NCBI RefSeq assembly: GCF_963169125.1
Contig: NC_084802.1
Span: 15,996,896 to 16,060,895 of the forward strand
DNA: 64,000 nt
DNA from: Humulus lupulus
Lineage: Eukaryota; Streptophyta; Magnoliopsida; Rosales; Cannabaceae
Direction: 5' to 3'
Positions 12,235-24,300 of the stretch are shown here, in pieces (positions within the stretch are counted from its first letter, which is position 1; each line of letters begins with the position of its first letter). The notes beneath the pieces were generated by a model that saw nothing but the letters and a program-made list of their open reading frames with translations, searched no databases and was not told where the DNA came from. The position numbers and the translations under genes were made by a program.

Positions 12235-14679
12235 TATAATCCTCAGAATCCCAAATAAAGTTTAATGGTTGGATTAGTAGGTCGGGAGGGCCATACTTGA
12301 TTTATTATGCCATTAAATTATTATATGCATGTTTATGCAAATTATATTATAATATGATGTTGAATGCATGCATCTGGATCCACATTTCATTGCAGGGGCA
12401 TTTTGGTAATTTGGCCCGTTGATGGCGTAATTGTGTATTTTGGGTGCATGTTTGTGATTAATTGATAAGGCCACATTATAATGTGGATTTGTTCAAGCCA
12501 TTCGGCATGAGACGATCTTGAGTACAAATTAGCGGTTTAGCCATAACGAGATTAAGTTCAGGGCTCGGGGTGAGTCTCGAGATTTTTTTAGTGATTAGAA
12601 CGTTGCTGGGAATTAAAGGGTAACGGGATATGAATTGTTGGTGTTTGAGAATTTTGAGAATAACGGGAATTGGAGAGCGTTAATTATGATTAACGAGATA
12701 GGTGGAAAATGTCAATTTTGCCCTTGGAAGCCTTTGGGAAACTATATTTGACCTAGGGGTATTTGGTCTTTTCACCCCTAGGATAGATTTAAGCCATTGA
12801 AGGCTGTAGAAGGAAGGGGGAAAACAGAGCATAGAACAAACCTTCTCTCGTAACTATTTTCTCTCTTTTCTTCTTGGATTTTTGAGCTTAAGTTGGGGAA
12901 TCAACCTTGGGAAATAAGTCTTGAGAGCTTGGGAGTGTGTTCCACCATTGAAGAGCATCATAAACTGAACTTGAGGTAAGTTTCTAGCCATTAAAATTCC
13001 TGGTTTGCTCTGTTTTAGCTTTGATTTTCAGTTGAGATTTCTAGGTTGGATGGTTGGTTTTGTTGGGAGTTTTTGGCTAGGGTTCTTGTTGTTGTGATGC
13101 CTAGAACATGTGAGGATGGTTTTTGGGTTAATTTGGCACGAAAAATGAGGTTTGGAAGCATTGGAATCGAGTTGGAATTGAAGGAGTCGAAGGAAGAGGA
13201 TTCAGGGGCTGATCAGGCTGGGTGTAGCGCTACAGCGCCCACAAGTGGGCGCTACAGCGCTACCCAGGGTTGTGATGGGAGGTTTGAGGTTCTGAGAAGA
13301 GCGCTGGGGCACTAGTGAGTAGTGCTGTAGCGCTACTTTATTCCTTCAAAATCCCGTTTTGAGTGTTTTTAAGGGTTTTTGGCTTGGGGTTTCAATCCTT
13401 AAGGCCCGGGATCGAATCTACTCACTGTTTGAGTACCATTCAAGGTCCCGAGAGTGGGGTTTAGGTCAAGACCCTTTCATTGTTGATTTTCATTAATGGA
13501 GGTTATAATTGGTTATGGCTAGGTAGTCGCTAAGGAATCAAATGTCGATCGTTCTCAAGGGTCGTTCTTTTACTATTTCTCGCTCGAACCAGAGGTAAGA
13601 AAACTGCAACCTATATATATGACATGCGTGGTTATTATTGAGGCATGTTGAGAGTGTAAATGTGGACATGGGTTGCATATTAAATGCTTAGTAGGTTTTG
13701 CTTACTTGTGAATGGCCCTAACTTATTAGTCAGAATTGGCAATGGTGTTAGATCTGTATGTGCAGCTGTGACTTATTAGTCGAGTTCATGAATGGTACTA
13801 AGCACTGGTTGAGTATTACTGACCTAAGAGTTAGGAGCGACATAAGCATCATGAACGCAGAGCCGATGAAAGATTGGATCTAATCGATATCTGCATTGAA
13901 TGACTCATCATGAGCATTAATGCCGGACCGACCCCAAGTTCGATGAAATATTAAAAGCGCTTGTCTAGTCCTATGACTAGTTATTCAGAGCTAGGACCAG
14001 AAGGCCCAGGTGACCCTATCATCACATAGCTAAAGGGTACGGAACCCACAGTTGTGACTCTATGGTTACTCCCTTGGTTTACATTGGTGACTCGCTCATC
14101 GGTCACATATCTTATTAAACCTAGTGACTCGATCACTCATTTGATAGGGTGTGGATCCCAAGTTAGTGACTTATGCATCTGTCACTTATCAGTTTAGGAC
14201 TATAAGTCCTGGATGATTATTATGATCATTGTTTAATATCATATACATGTTGTATTGTGTTTTCTTGCTAGGCTTTGGCTCATGGGTGCTATGTGGTGTA
14301 GGTAAAGTGACAGAAAAGCTCACCCAGCTTTGAGTGGAGAGCTTAGGTGGTGATGTGTACATATGCGGCCGCTTGACCACCACAGCCAATGAGTTCTCTG
14401 AGGAACTAGGGGGTTTAACTTATTTTGCCGCTTAGGTCGGCGGGTTGTAAATTTAAACTGTAATGACCATTTTGAGTTGTAAATCACTTGTAAATGTTTT
14501 TATGGGCCCTTGAACAGTTTTATGTTTTAAATAAAATATATCCTTCCATTTTAATTGGTTTTACACCTTATCCTATTAATGACACTTAGAAGCACGTTTT
14601 AACCAAAGAACTCGGGTAGCGAGTTAAATTCACGGTTCAACGATCACAGTAACTGTCATGGGATAACTAGGGCGTTACA
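12235..14679 (+). repeat. 5' LTR of the Tekay-type element
   Basis: It is homologous almost end to end with the solo LTR at 49926-52309, and its first 350 bases match 62226-62584. The left end has decayed from TGTAATG to TATAATC; the right end is GGCGTTACA. The frame at 13046-13315 lies inside and is not a gene. A GC-rich quasi-palindrome at 13224-13263 is peculiar to this copy. Confidence 0.85.
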
Positions 14680-14682
14680 ACT

Positions 14683-14694
14683 TGGTATCAGAGC
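14683..14694 (+). other. Primer-binding site (initiator tRNA-Met)
   Basis: TGGTATCAGAGC starts three bases after the LTR end. It is the standard plant sequence complementary to the 3' end of initiator methionine tRNA, used to prime minus-strand DNA. Confidence 0.9.
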
Positions 14695-15121
14695 GTGCCA
14701 AGGTTTAGGGTTTCTGTAGACTGGCTGGGCATGTACACTCGTCACTGAAGTCAAGCTCAACTCATGGTTGGGTAACTATGTATGTGGTTATATATTTAAC
14801 TGCTTAAATATATTATAAATGCCTTACCTGTATACATGAGACACCATGTCAAACATGTGCCCTGAATACTACATTACTAGCAAGAACGTGCTTATTAGTA
14901 CTGATATTGCCAGGACATACTAAATAGTATTGTTTATTGTGAACTATTATTTGATACATGTTAAATGCTAAATGCTATGATCATGTATCCATTTGTATGA
15001 GTGTATAATTGTGGAATATATGTGATTATCTACTTGTTCTTGAACTGTTAAGCAGCAAGAGGTTTATTTATTACTACCTGACTGGCCGATTGACTATTGT
15101 AGCAAGGTTAAGTTGATAAGA

Positions 15122-16263
15122 ATGAATCCAGGACAGACAGATTCACCAGTTGGCCAGGGTGATCAAGGCCAGGATAATAGACAGGGTCAGGAAAATGACC
15201 AAAACTAGATTCCACAGCCAGCTCCTGAAAACTGGCAGCAGTTATTTGCAGATCTGCAGGCTACAGTATTGAGGCAGGGAGAAAAACTCCGGCTCCTGAG
15301 ACAACAGCAGATCCTTGCAGGTACCAATGTAACTGAAGCACCACCTATATCGGTGCCAACAGTTGAAAAACTGCCTGAGGTTGGAAATAAATGGGAGCCT
15401 CTCTATGAAAGGTTCAGGAAGAAACAACGTCAAGTTTTTGAAGGCAGTGCTGATCCTGCAAAGGCAGAACAATGGATGAGTATGATTACCATCATCCTGG
15501 ACTTTATGAGGGTGACTAGTAATGAAAGGGCGGCTTGTGCCACGTATATGTTTTAGGAAGATGCCTGAATTTGGTGGGAGGCTGTATCCCAGACTAGAAA
15601 CATTAATGCCCTGAGTTGGGAAGAGTTTCAGACTTTATTTAATGAAAAGTATTATAACGATGCCATTAGGGCGGAAAAAGCAGAAGAATTTATCAGGCTA
15701 CTTCAGGGGAGTTTATCAGTGACTGAGTATGCCCTGAAGTTTGATCGATTGGAAATTTTTTCCATGGAATTGGTACCCACTGATGGGACCAGGAAGGAGA
15801 GACTCCTTCAGGGGCTACAGCCTAGATTAGCCCGAGATGTTCGCATAACTACTGTGGCAGGGGTTACTACTTATGCACAGGTGGTCGAGAAGGCACTCAC
15901 AGCTGAGAGTGTAGAGAATAAAATCTGGCGGGACAGTGCAGCCAAAAAAGAGTTTAGGAGAATAGGTTCTCCATTTGTGGGTTCTAGTAGGGTTGGAGGC
16001 CCCAGTGAACAGAAAAGGAAGGTTCCTGACACCTTCCCAGCTCCAGGTCCTGACAGACGACCACGAGGTATTACAATGGGTCGTCAGGGTGGCAGTAAAC
16101 CTGGTAGACCTTTCCTGAATGCCTTAGATGTAAGAGGTGTCATTTGGGAGAATGTAGGGCAATGTCCTGCTTTTTGTGTGGAGTAGTGGGCCATCTCAAG
16201 AAAGATTGCCCTAAGGCAAGAAAAGAAGAACCCAGGAAAGAGGACAGCTCGGCCACAGCTTGA
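15122..16263 (+). pseudogene. Tekay gag, disrupted
   Basis: A likely start is ATG at 15122 (MNPGQTDSPVGQGDQGQ...). Two longer open pieces follow, 15269-15556 and 15719-16186. The second holds the end of the retrotransposon gag domain (TEYALKFDRLEIFS...). A CCHC zinc knuckle of the form CFLCGVVGHLKKDC is encoded at about 16160-16210 in a different frame from the preceding piece, showing a frameshift. In-frame stops at about 15207 and 15556 also break the gene. Gag would form the particle core and bind RNA. Confidence 0.85.
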
Positions 16264-18837
16264 GTGTTCGCCTTGACACAAGCAGAAGCCGAGACTTCAC
16301 CCTCAGTTGTTACAGGTCAGCTTCTTAGTGCTGGAACCCCTTATAATGTTTTGATTGATTCTAGTGCTACACATTCTTTTGTTGCTAGTAGAATTATTGA
16401 TAGATTGTGTAGACCCTGTGATTTTTATGCTGTGGGGTTCGAGACTTTATTACCTAGTGGAGAGTTGATAGTATCCAGGAAATGGGTCAGATCTTTGCCA
16501 GTGACAGTGGAGGGCAGAGAATTGCCAGTGGATTTGATAGAGCTAGTTATGACTGACTTTGACATGATCTTGGGTATGGACTAGTTAGCAAAGTATGGGG
16601 CAACCATTGATTGCAGAAGGAAGATGGTCACCTTTGAGCCTGAAGGTGAGGATCCTTTTGTATTTGTTGGTACTGTGCATGGACCTCGTATACCTATGAT
16701 TTCTGCATTGAGGGCTAGAGACCTAATGCGAGAGGGTTGCATTAGATTCTTAGCCAGTGTGGTGGATACCACTTAGGTCGTGCCAGTGAGACCAGAAGAG
16801 ACTAGATTAGTTTGTGAATTCCTGGATGTGTTTCCAGAAGATTTGCCAGGGTTGCCACCTCACAGAGAAATTGAGTTCGTGATAGAATTGGCACCAGGGA
16901 TGGAGCCAGTTTCTAAAGCACCTTATAGAATGACCCCAGCTGAGTTAAAAGAATTAAAAGTACAGTTGCAAGAGCTGTTGGATTTGGGTTTTATCAGACC
17001 TAGTTTCTCACATTGGGGAGCGCCAGTTCTGTTTGTGAAAAAGAAAGATGGTTCTCTGAGGATGTGCATTGATTACAGAGAACTGAATAAATTGACAATC
17101 AAGAACAAGTATCCTTTGCCCAGGATAAATGATCTGTTTGATCAATTGTAAGGTAAACATGTATTTTCAAAGATAGACCTTCGTTTTGGTTATCATCAGT
17201 TGAGGGTGAAGGAGGGAGATATACCAAAGACTGTCTTTCGTACCAGATATGGGCATTATGAGTTCTTAGTCATGTTTTTTGGATTGACTAATGCCCTAGC
17301 TGCTTTCATGGATTTGATGAACAGAGTGTTCAAGGATTATTTGGACCAGTTTGTGATCGTCTTCATTGATGATATTCTGGTATATTCTCAGTCAGAATCA
17401 GAACATGAGTATCATTTGAGATTGGTTCTACAGAGACTGAGGGAACACATATTGTTTGCAAAATTCAAGAAATGTGAATTCTGGTTATCTCGGGTATCTT
17501 TCCTTGGGCACATTGTCAGTAAGGAGGGGATTAAGGTTGATCCAGCAAAGATAGAGGCAGTCAGAGATTGGCCAAGGCCAAAGAATGCTTCTGAGGTTAG
17601 AAGTTTCCTTAGATTGGCAGGTTATTACAGGCGTTTCGTGGAAGGGTTCTCTAAGATTGCTACTTCATTGTCTGAGTTGACATGCAAGAATCAGAAGTTT
17701 GTGTGGTCAGATAGGTGTGAGAACAACTTCCAAGAACTGAAACAGAGATTGATTACAGCTCCAATTCTGAGCCTTCCAACAGATCAGGAGAAGTTTGTGA
17801 TTTACTGTGATGCTTCTCATCAAGGTTTGGGTTATGTTTTGATGCAGGCAGGCAAAGTGATTGCTTATGCCTCTTGTTAGTTGAAGGAGTATGAACAGAG
17901 ATATCCCACTCATGATTTGGAGTTGGCGGCTATGGGCTTTGCATTAAAGGTATGGAGGCATTACCTTTATGGAGAAAAGTGTGAGATTTATACAGACCAC
18001 AAGAGCCTGAAATAATTCTTCACTCAGAAAGACTTGAATATGAGACAAAGGCGTTGGCTGGAGTTAGTAAAAGATTATGATTGTGAGATTTTGTATTATC
18101 CAGGAAAATCCAATGTGGTAGCTGTTGCTTTAAGCCGGAAGGGTCTGGGACAGATTTATGGTACGAGGCTGATAGCCAGAGAGTTAGCAGATGATATGAC
18201 CAGAGCTGGTATAGAGTTGCTGGTAGGCCAGTTGGCCAATATTACGCTACAATCTACACTATTGGAAAGAATAAAGGAAGGTCAGTTGGTTGATCCACAA
18301 CTGATCAAGATTAGAAAGGATGTTTTAGCTGGAGTATCTAGAGATTATAGAGTGTCTGATATGGCCTTGTTGAGATACAATGGTCAGATATGTGTTCCGT
18401 TAGACACTGCATTGAGGCGAGAGATTCTGGATGAATCTCATACTACTCCTTATTCTTTGCATCCAGGCACCACGAAGATGTATCAAAATGTAAAATCATT
18501 GTATTGGTGGCCTGGAATGAAAAAGGATGTAGTGGAATATGTGGCTAAGTGCTTGACATGTCAACAGGTCAAGGCTGAGCATCAGAGGCCTGCAGGGTTA
18601 TTGCAGCCTCTAGATATCCCAGAGTGGAAATGGGAAGACATCACGATGGATTTCGTGGTGGGATTACCTAAGACTGTTGGTCAACATGATTCTATTTGGG
18701 TTATCGTGGATCGATATACCAAATCAGCTCACTTTCTACCAGTGAGGACTACTTATACAGTTGACCAGTATGCAGATCTCTATGTGAAAGAGATCGTGCG
18801 GCTCCATGGTTCACCGAGGTCGATCGTGTCAGCGTGA
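16264..18837 (+). pseudogene. Tekay pol: protease, RT, RNase H, partial integrase
   Basis: Protease lies at 16264-16584 and has DSSATHSF where DSGATHSF is usual. RT covers about 16780-17600, with the catalytic FIDDILVYS motif near 17360 and a stop at about 17150 between its two open pieces. RNase H starts with [13 protein letters not shown] near 17800, with stops near 17880 and 18014. Integrase has the HHCC-type finger (HPGTTKMY ... CLTCQQVKAEH) and the first catalytic Asp (MDFVVGLP). It ends before the second Asp at the junction with the Tat element. Fragments overlap in one original frame, so this was a single polyprotein. Confidence 0.9.
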
Positions 18838-19539
18838 TCACTGCAGAAACCTTTGTGCACTTCTCTCAGTATTGAACTGGCTTCTGGTCTGGACACGCAC
18901 CAAAGCAGAGGTAAAGAAATAGCCTTGCATGTAATGCTTATTATCCATAATTATGTACCTTAACACTTGGTACAACAATTTTCGAGCTGCCTTCCTGTCC
19001 TGGGGCAACTCCCTAGAAATGAGGTATTTAATTATCAGCTCCATCCACCAACCTTGAGGTTGCACTATCCCTACCTCAGCTGGAGCCACGATACTCGGAA
19101 ACTCTAAGTAATCAATGGGGACAACGCTGATTAATTCGACGTCTTTAGTAGTAGCCAACTTTGCTAGGGCGTCTGCGTTGGAATTTTGCTCTCTCGGCAC
19201 TTGCCGAATAGTGAGTTTTTAGAAGCTTTGCAACATTTCCTGAGCCTTTGCCAAGTATGCTGCCATTTTTGTGCCTCGGGTCTGGTATTCTCCAAGAATT
19301 TGGTTCACCACGAGTTGGGAATCGCTAAATATCTCGAGTCCCTCGGCCTTCAGTTCTAATGCCACGCGAAGTCCATCGATCAAAGCTTTGTACTTGGCTT
19401 CATTATTAGAGGCGCTAAATTTGAAGCGGAGAGCACTATGCACTTTATGCCCCTCGAGGGAGACCAAAATAAGTCCCGCCCCTGCACCATTTTCGTTCGA
19501 AGATCCATCTACAAACAACTTCCACACTGGTCCGACCAC
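18832..19539 (-). pseudogene. Tat second RNase H and integrase start
   Basis: At 19219-19539 a plant-type (archaeal-like) RNase H begins with FVDGSSNENGAGAGL, has the middle acidic helix (NNEAKYKALIDGL) and a SDSQL motif. This extra RNase H is a hallmark of Tat elements. 18838-19200 continues with PREQNSNADALAKLA and the linker to integrase. After a frameshift the integrase finger begins (REVHKGFC), then stops at the head-on junction. The frame is broken by a stop at about 19217 and by the shift near 18925. Confidence 0.8.
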
Positions 19540-19721
19540 CGGGGTGTACTCGGCCCGCTTCTAATTCCCGGTACACTCGGTGATGAAATCGGCGAGTGCC
19601 TGTCCCTTTATAGCCATCCTCAGGAGATAGGAAATGTTGAACTGACTTAATTCTACCAACCATTTCAAGAGTCTTCCTGATGACTCAGGCTTTTGAAGGA
19701 CTAGTTAGAGCGAGTGGTTGG

Positions 19722-21010
19722 TTAGGACCTTAATTGGTTTGCTTGGAAGTATGGTCTTAGCTTCCGAGAGGCCACCATTAAACATAAGGTCAATTTCTCC
19801 ATCAGCGGATACCTAGATTCAGCTTTGAGGAGTCTCTTGCTGATGTAATAGATGGGGTGCTGAATGCGGCTTTCCTCCTTAACCAGTGCGACACTAACAA
19901 CATCCTCCGACACAGCCATGTAAAGCAGGAGAGGCTCTCCATCTACTGGCTTGCACAATATCAGAGGGTGTGCCATGTGTGCCTTAAGCTGCTGGAACGC
20001 CTGTTCGCACTCCTCTATCCATTCAAATCTCTGACTTCCTTGGAGAATGTTGAAGAAAGGGACACACTTGTCCGTTGCCTTAGAAACAAAACGGCCCAAG
20101 GCTACGATCCTCCTTGTCAGGCTCTGAACATCCTTATGCTTCCAGGGAGTAGGCATTTCGATTAACGCCTTGATTTTCTCGGGGTTCGCCTTGATTCCCC
20201 GAGCAGTCACGATGAAGCCCAAGAATTTGCCGGAAGCCACTCCGAATGTGCATTTCTGGGGGTTGAGCTTCATCCCAAACTGTCGGAGTATCGCGAAGAC
20301 CTCAACCAGGTCGCCTACATGATCTGGGGCGGTCCGGGACTTAACCAACATGTCATCCACATAGACCTCCATGTTATGCCCCAACTAGTTCTTAAACATC
20401 CTATTGACCAGCCTTTGGTAAGTAGCATCACGTTCTTCAGCCTGAATGGCATCACGATGTTACAATACACACCCTTGTCGGTCCGAAAGCTAGTGTGCAC
20501 CTGATTGTTGACATGCATGGATGCTTGGTTATATCTCGAGTATGCATCCATAAACAACAACAACTTGTAACCGGACGTGGCATCGACCATCTGATCTATT
20601 CTTGGGAGTGGAAAGTAGTCTTTCAGACATGCCTTATTAAGGTCTGAAAAGTCTATGCATGTTCTCCAAGTGTCGTTCGGCTTTGGTACAAGGACTGGAT
20701 TGGATAATCATTTGGGGTACTGAGCTTCTCGGATAAAGCCGTTGGAGAGGAGCTTGTCTACCTCGGCCTTGAGGGCCTCCTTCTGGGTTTGATGAAACGT
20801 CCGCTGCTTCTGCTGGACGGGGGCAAAACCCGGGTCGACGTGCAAGGCATGGCATATGACATTGGGATCAATGCTAGTCATGTCAGAATGTGACAAGGCA
20901 AACATATCTTGGTTCTCCCAGAAGAAAACAACCAACGCCTCTTGGATCTCTGTCCTCAAGTCTCCCCCGATTTTTACCTTCCTATCGGGAGTGGAGATAT
21001 CTAGGACCAC
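19722..21010 (-). pseudogene. Tat reverse transcriptase and first RNase H
   Basis: Open pieces at 20637-21010, 20315-20590 and 19722-20384 together cover RT. The order is the N-terminal entry region (DKLLSNGFIREAQYPK), the fingers and palm (FMDAYSRYNQASMH, TDKGVYC) and the catalytic YVDDMLVKS, followed by the RT-linked RNase H (LLLYMAVSEDVVSVALVKEE). They lie in different frames, so at least two frameshifts and a stop separate them. The RNase H first Asp is not evident in its usual LYLAVS/D position, normal for this divergent domain. Confidence 0.85.
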
Positions 21011-21059
21011 TTCTTCTACTTCTTCTATGGGTTTGATGGACCTCTCCTCCTAAACCCTT

Positions 21060-21574
21060 GTGTCTAACTCGTCATGTCCTGAGTCTTGTCCAACTTGCAC
21101 TCCCGGGGTCTCTAAGTTCTCGAGAACTTCCTTCTTTACCGTCATTACGAGAGCCTTGAGGGAGACATTATAGCATTGTCTCGCTTCCTTCTAATCACCA
21201 CGGACGGTCCTGATTCCCGCGTCCGCGGGGAATTTCATGCATAGATGGCGGATGAAAGTGACAGCACCAAACTCCACTAATGCTTGTCGTCCCAAAATGG
21301 CGTTGTATGCCGACTGACAATCCACCACCACAAATGTGCAGTACTTAAAGGCTTGACGAGACACTTCTCCGAGCGTCACCGAAAGCTTTATCTACCCTAT
21401 TAGGATGAGGGCCTCTCTCGAGAACCCATAAAGTGTCGAGGTACACAGAGACAGGTCTGCCATGACCAGTCCTATCTTCTCGAAGGCCGATCTAAACAGG
21501 ATATTCACTGAACTCCTATTATCCACCAGAATCCGAGCCACCATCTTGTTGGAGATTTGACTCTCAATTACCAA
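21060..21574 (-). pseudogene. Tat aspartic protease
   Basis: The segment at 21392-21574 holds ARILVDNRSSVNILF. In this family the active site is normally DNGSS, so Gly has become Arg. The segment at 21191-21379 continues the domain, ending with AYNAILGRQALVEFGAV. A stop lies between the two, about 21385. The protease would cut the Gag-Pol polyprotein. Confidence 0.75.
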
Positions 21575-21599
21575 CGGAGCATGATGTGGGAAGTGTACT

Positions 21600-23350
21600 C
21601 TCTGAGTCGTCTTCGAAGAATGTTATGACTAGGTTGGTCATTCATGACATTTGGGCAGGGAACTGGGTCAGAGCCATTACCTCATTGTCATGGTTTAAAG
21701 CTCGCACATATCTGTTCTGCGAGCTTCGTGAGGTACTCCCTACATAGGACCCTTCCGATATGGTTCCGAGCTGCCCATTTACCAGAGGAGGTCCTTGGGC
21801 TGCTAGATGTGAGAGATCCATAGGGGTCGCATTCGGGACTTGCGTAACAGCAGGTGGGACCGCGACTCCGTCCCTGAGTGGCTGCGCCGTACGCGGGCAC
21901 CCTTAGCATACTGATGGAGGTGTCCCAACTTGATGAGATTCTCAATCTCGTCCTTGAGTTGGCGACACTCGTTAGTGTGGTGCCTTGTTTCGTTGTGGAA
22001 AGACAGAATTTGCCAGGGTCCGGCCGGTTCCTTTCTCTCCAGATGGGCTGCGGCTTCCTGTAATGTACATGCTATGCAGTGGCCACGAAGATGTTTACTC
22101 GGGAGTCCACCAAATTAGTATATTTGGAGTATTGCGAGACATACTTCTCGCCTAATGTGGCTCCCTTTTTGGGCTGTACGATCCCGCTTCCCTTGTGCTT
22201 GTGGCTCTTGCCCTTTTCCTCCACGCCTCGCGCCATTCTGAGGTCGATTGGATTCAACCGGCTGGGATGGGGAGACAACTCCAGCACTAAATGCAGGCTG
22301 AAAAACATTGTATCCAGTGGGCGCTGCCCCAAACCCTGTCGGAGACACACCAAATCTTGGAGCCGCCATAGTGCTATAACCGGAAGGGATGGCACCCCGG
22401 GCTGGTTGGGCCCCCACCGACCCCTGCTGAAGGGGAGTGTAGGGGGAGCACTGGATCCCTGGTACCGAGGGTCCAGGGACTTGGCTCGAGGTAGGAAATT
22501 GGGCGGATGCCCCGAATGCCCCAATCTGGGCGTCTTCCCAATTGATGTACTCCTGAGCTCGACGAATAAAGTCGTCGAGACGTCGACATCCCCTTCGTTA
22601 GAGATCATCTCAGAGTGGGGATCCCATGCGGATGCCAGCTTGTAGTGCCATTAATTGTTGGCCGTCATTGACCCTCTTGGTTTTTGCCGCTTCTTCTTCC
22701 CTCGCGCTCGACGAGCGCTATCTGCCTGGCAGTGTCCTCGGGCCCTTGCCTCATTTCCCTTATCAACTTTATGCGGCGCAGGGTGGCCCTCATGCTCTTG
22801 ACATGCCTTCTTATGCTTCAAGGAAGAGCCATCATTAGCCTCCCCTTTACCATGGTCTTGCGGTGGCGCCGAGGCTCCAACTCCTACTGGGTTCCCTTTG
22901 GTCACCCTAGTTGGCGGATCCTGCGCCTCTGTAGTAGGGTATTCGAGTGGCGCCTCTGTTGTGTTGACAGGTGGCACTCCAACCAAGTGCATTGGTGGCA
23001 CACTTTTTGGGTGCCCAACTGGTGCGTTGTCGTGTGGGTCCACTCGCAACCCTTAGGGCTGAAAGAGTGGCCTTCATGGCTAGCACCATCTCCTGAAGAG
23101 CAATGATGTTACCCTCTTGTGCATCAAGCTTCTGCTGCTGGCTAGCTACCTGCTCGTGGAGCACCACCACCTTTGGCATCTCTTTTGCCTCCATGGGCTG
23201 AGGATATTCATCCTCATAATACCCCTGTTCGATGACATTATCCTCTCCATTAAACTCAGCATATTCATCATAGTCTTCCACCATCTCAGGCGCGCCCTGA
23301 GGTAGTTGTCTACTGGGTTCTCCCCCTTCCACTCTGGCGGTAGGGGGCAC
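21600..23350 (-). pseudogene. Tat gag remnant, probably internally deleted
   Basis: The N-terminal part starts at 23350 (MPPTARVEGGEPSRQLPQ...) with an acidic, Gln-rich, coiled-coil-like region. Further pieces to about 22651 and 22115 are Pro/Gly-rich, and a CxxH-like region with HHTNECRQL-type sequence lies near 21900-22000 in a shifted frame. I do not see the conserved capsid (Retrotrans_gag) block expected in the middle, which suggests a deletion near 22620-22650. Multiple stops and shifts. Confidence 0.6.
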
Positions 23351-23435
23351 TTAATCTATGACATTTCTTTATGTATTCACCATGATCGTGAGTGTTTTGA
23401 ACGCTTTATTCAAGCTCTCAATGAAAGTACCAAAA

Positions 23436-24300
23436 TGTTGACTACCTTTTTCGCTATCAACGTTTGTAAAAGAGGTTAAAGAAATGCTATATGAACGCAT
23501 ATTTTTACGTGGTTCAGGTTGTAAAATAACCCTAGTCCACGAGTTTTTTGTATTAGGGGGTTTGCTAGCTTATAGTTGCAAGCTTTTTTACAGTATCTTC
23601 TCAGACAACGTTTATATTGCTCTGAGTCTTGGTATTTCTTAATAAAAAATCCAACCCCCTACAATGAGACTCTCAACCCTATTTATAGTGGCTGGGGTCA
23701 TTAATGTTAATCATACACAACTAATCAACATTTCCCTCATAATTGAGGGATCAATACACTTCAATGCATTGGGCTGCAATAAACATAAAATATGGGCCAA
23801 GCGGGATTTGCAGGGCCCACGGCAGAAAGGTAACCACTTTATGGAGAACATGCCCCTGGGACTGTCAGGACGTGTTGCACACATTTCCGTGTCAAGCAGC
23901 GTAGTGGGCATGCGAATTGTCGAGTCGTACCTTAGCAACCCTGCTGATGAATTGCCCACAAAAGTAGTCAGACAATCCTCTAGCTTTGAAGACCCGTAGT
24001 CATTGACACGTTGCTCCACCTCCCCGGTCCGAGACCCAGAGCCTCGGGCTTGAGAGAATTGTGACACAACACCCATAGCCTTAACTCCCTGAGTGGGAGG
24101 AACTATATCTCCGAGAGTGAAACCCGACACTTGCCTTACCAAGGCGATGCCCTTACTCTTCCTCGGACTCTTCCTAATATGGGAACATCCTTTCACCGAC
24201 TACAGGCCCCGAGGAGTAACAAGCCCCGAGTATGCTCGAGTGCCACGTAGTCAGTCATCTAGGACTGCCATGTGTTGTTCATAAGAAAATACGGACAACA
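23436..24300 (-). repeat. 5' LTR of the Tat element
   Basis: It aligns with 6199-7049 and is followed by the target duplication ATTTG at 24301-24305. Just inside it the minus strand reads TTTTGGTACTTTCATTGAG, where a primer-binding site should be; this is not the usual initiator-Met site and I cannot assign its tRNA. Confidence 0.9.
23680..23688 (-). promoter_or_regulatory. TATA box of the Tat 5' LTR
   Basis: CTATAAATA on the minus strand, conserved at the same place in the 3' LTR (6444-6452). It is positioned to start the genomic RNA toward gag. Confidence 0.65.

Larger units (their letters stand above)
12235..18837 (+). mobile_element. Truncated Tekay/Del-type gypsy element
   Basis: The order is 5' LTR (12235-14679), initiator-Met primer site (14683-14694), gag, protease, RT, RNase H and integrase, all on the plus strand. 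The element ends inside the integrase core at about 18835; the rest of integrase, any chromodomain and the 3' LTR are missing. The long LTR and domain order fit the Tekay/Del chromovirus lineage, but without the C-terminus the lineage is an inference. It is nested in the Tat element and dead, with stops in gag, protease, RT and RNase H. Confidence 0.85.
6199..24300 (-). mobile_element. Tat-lineage Ty3/gypsy retrotransposon, decayed
   Basis: Two related LTRs bound an 18.1-kb element flanked on both sides by ATTTG (6194-6198 and 24301-24305). Gag-pol pieces run on the minus strand from 23350 to 18832, so the right LTR is the 5' LTR. Three traits point to Tat: a second, plant-type RNase H after the RT-linked one; a long region between pol and the 3' LTR; and a spliced gene in antisense there. 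A Tekay element (12235-18837) has inserted, and the integrase core is missing. Many stops and frameshifts make it non-autonomous. Confidence 0.9.

Noticed and set aside
13046..13315. 89-codon frame in the Tekay 5' LTR
   Set aside because: Inside an LTR and not conserved in the solo LTR copy at 49926-52309, whose own frame (50882-51208) is different.
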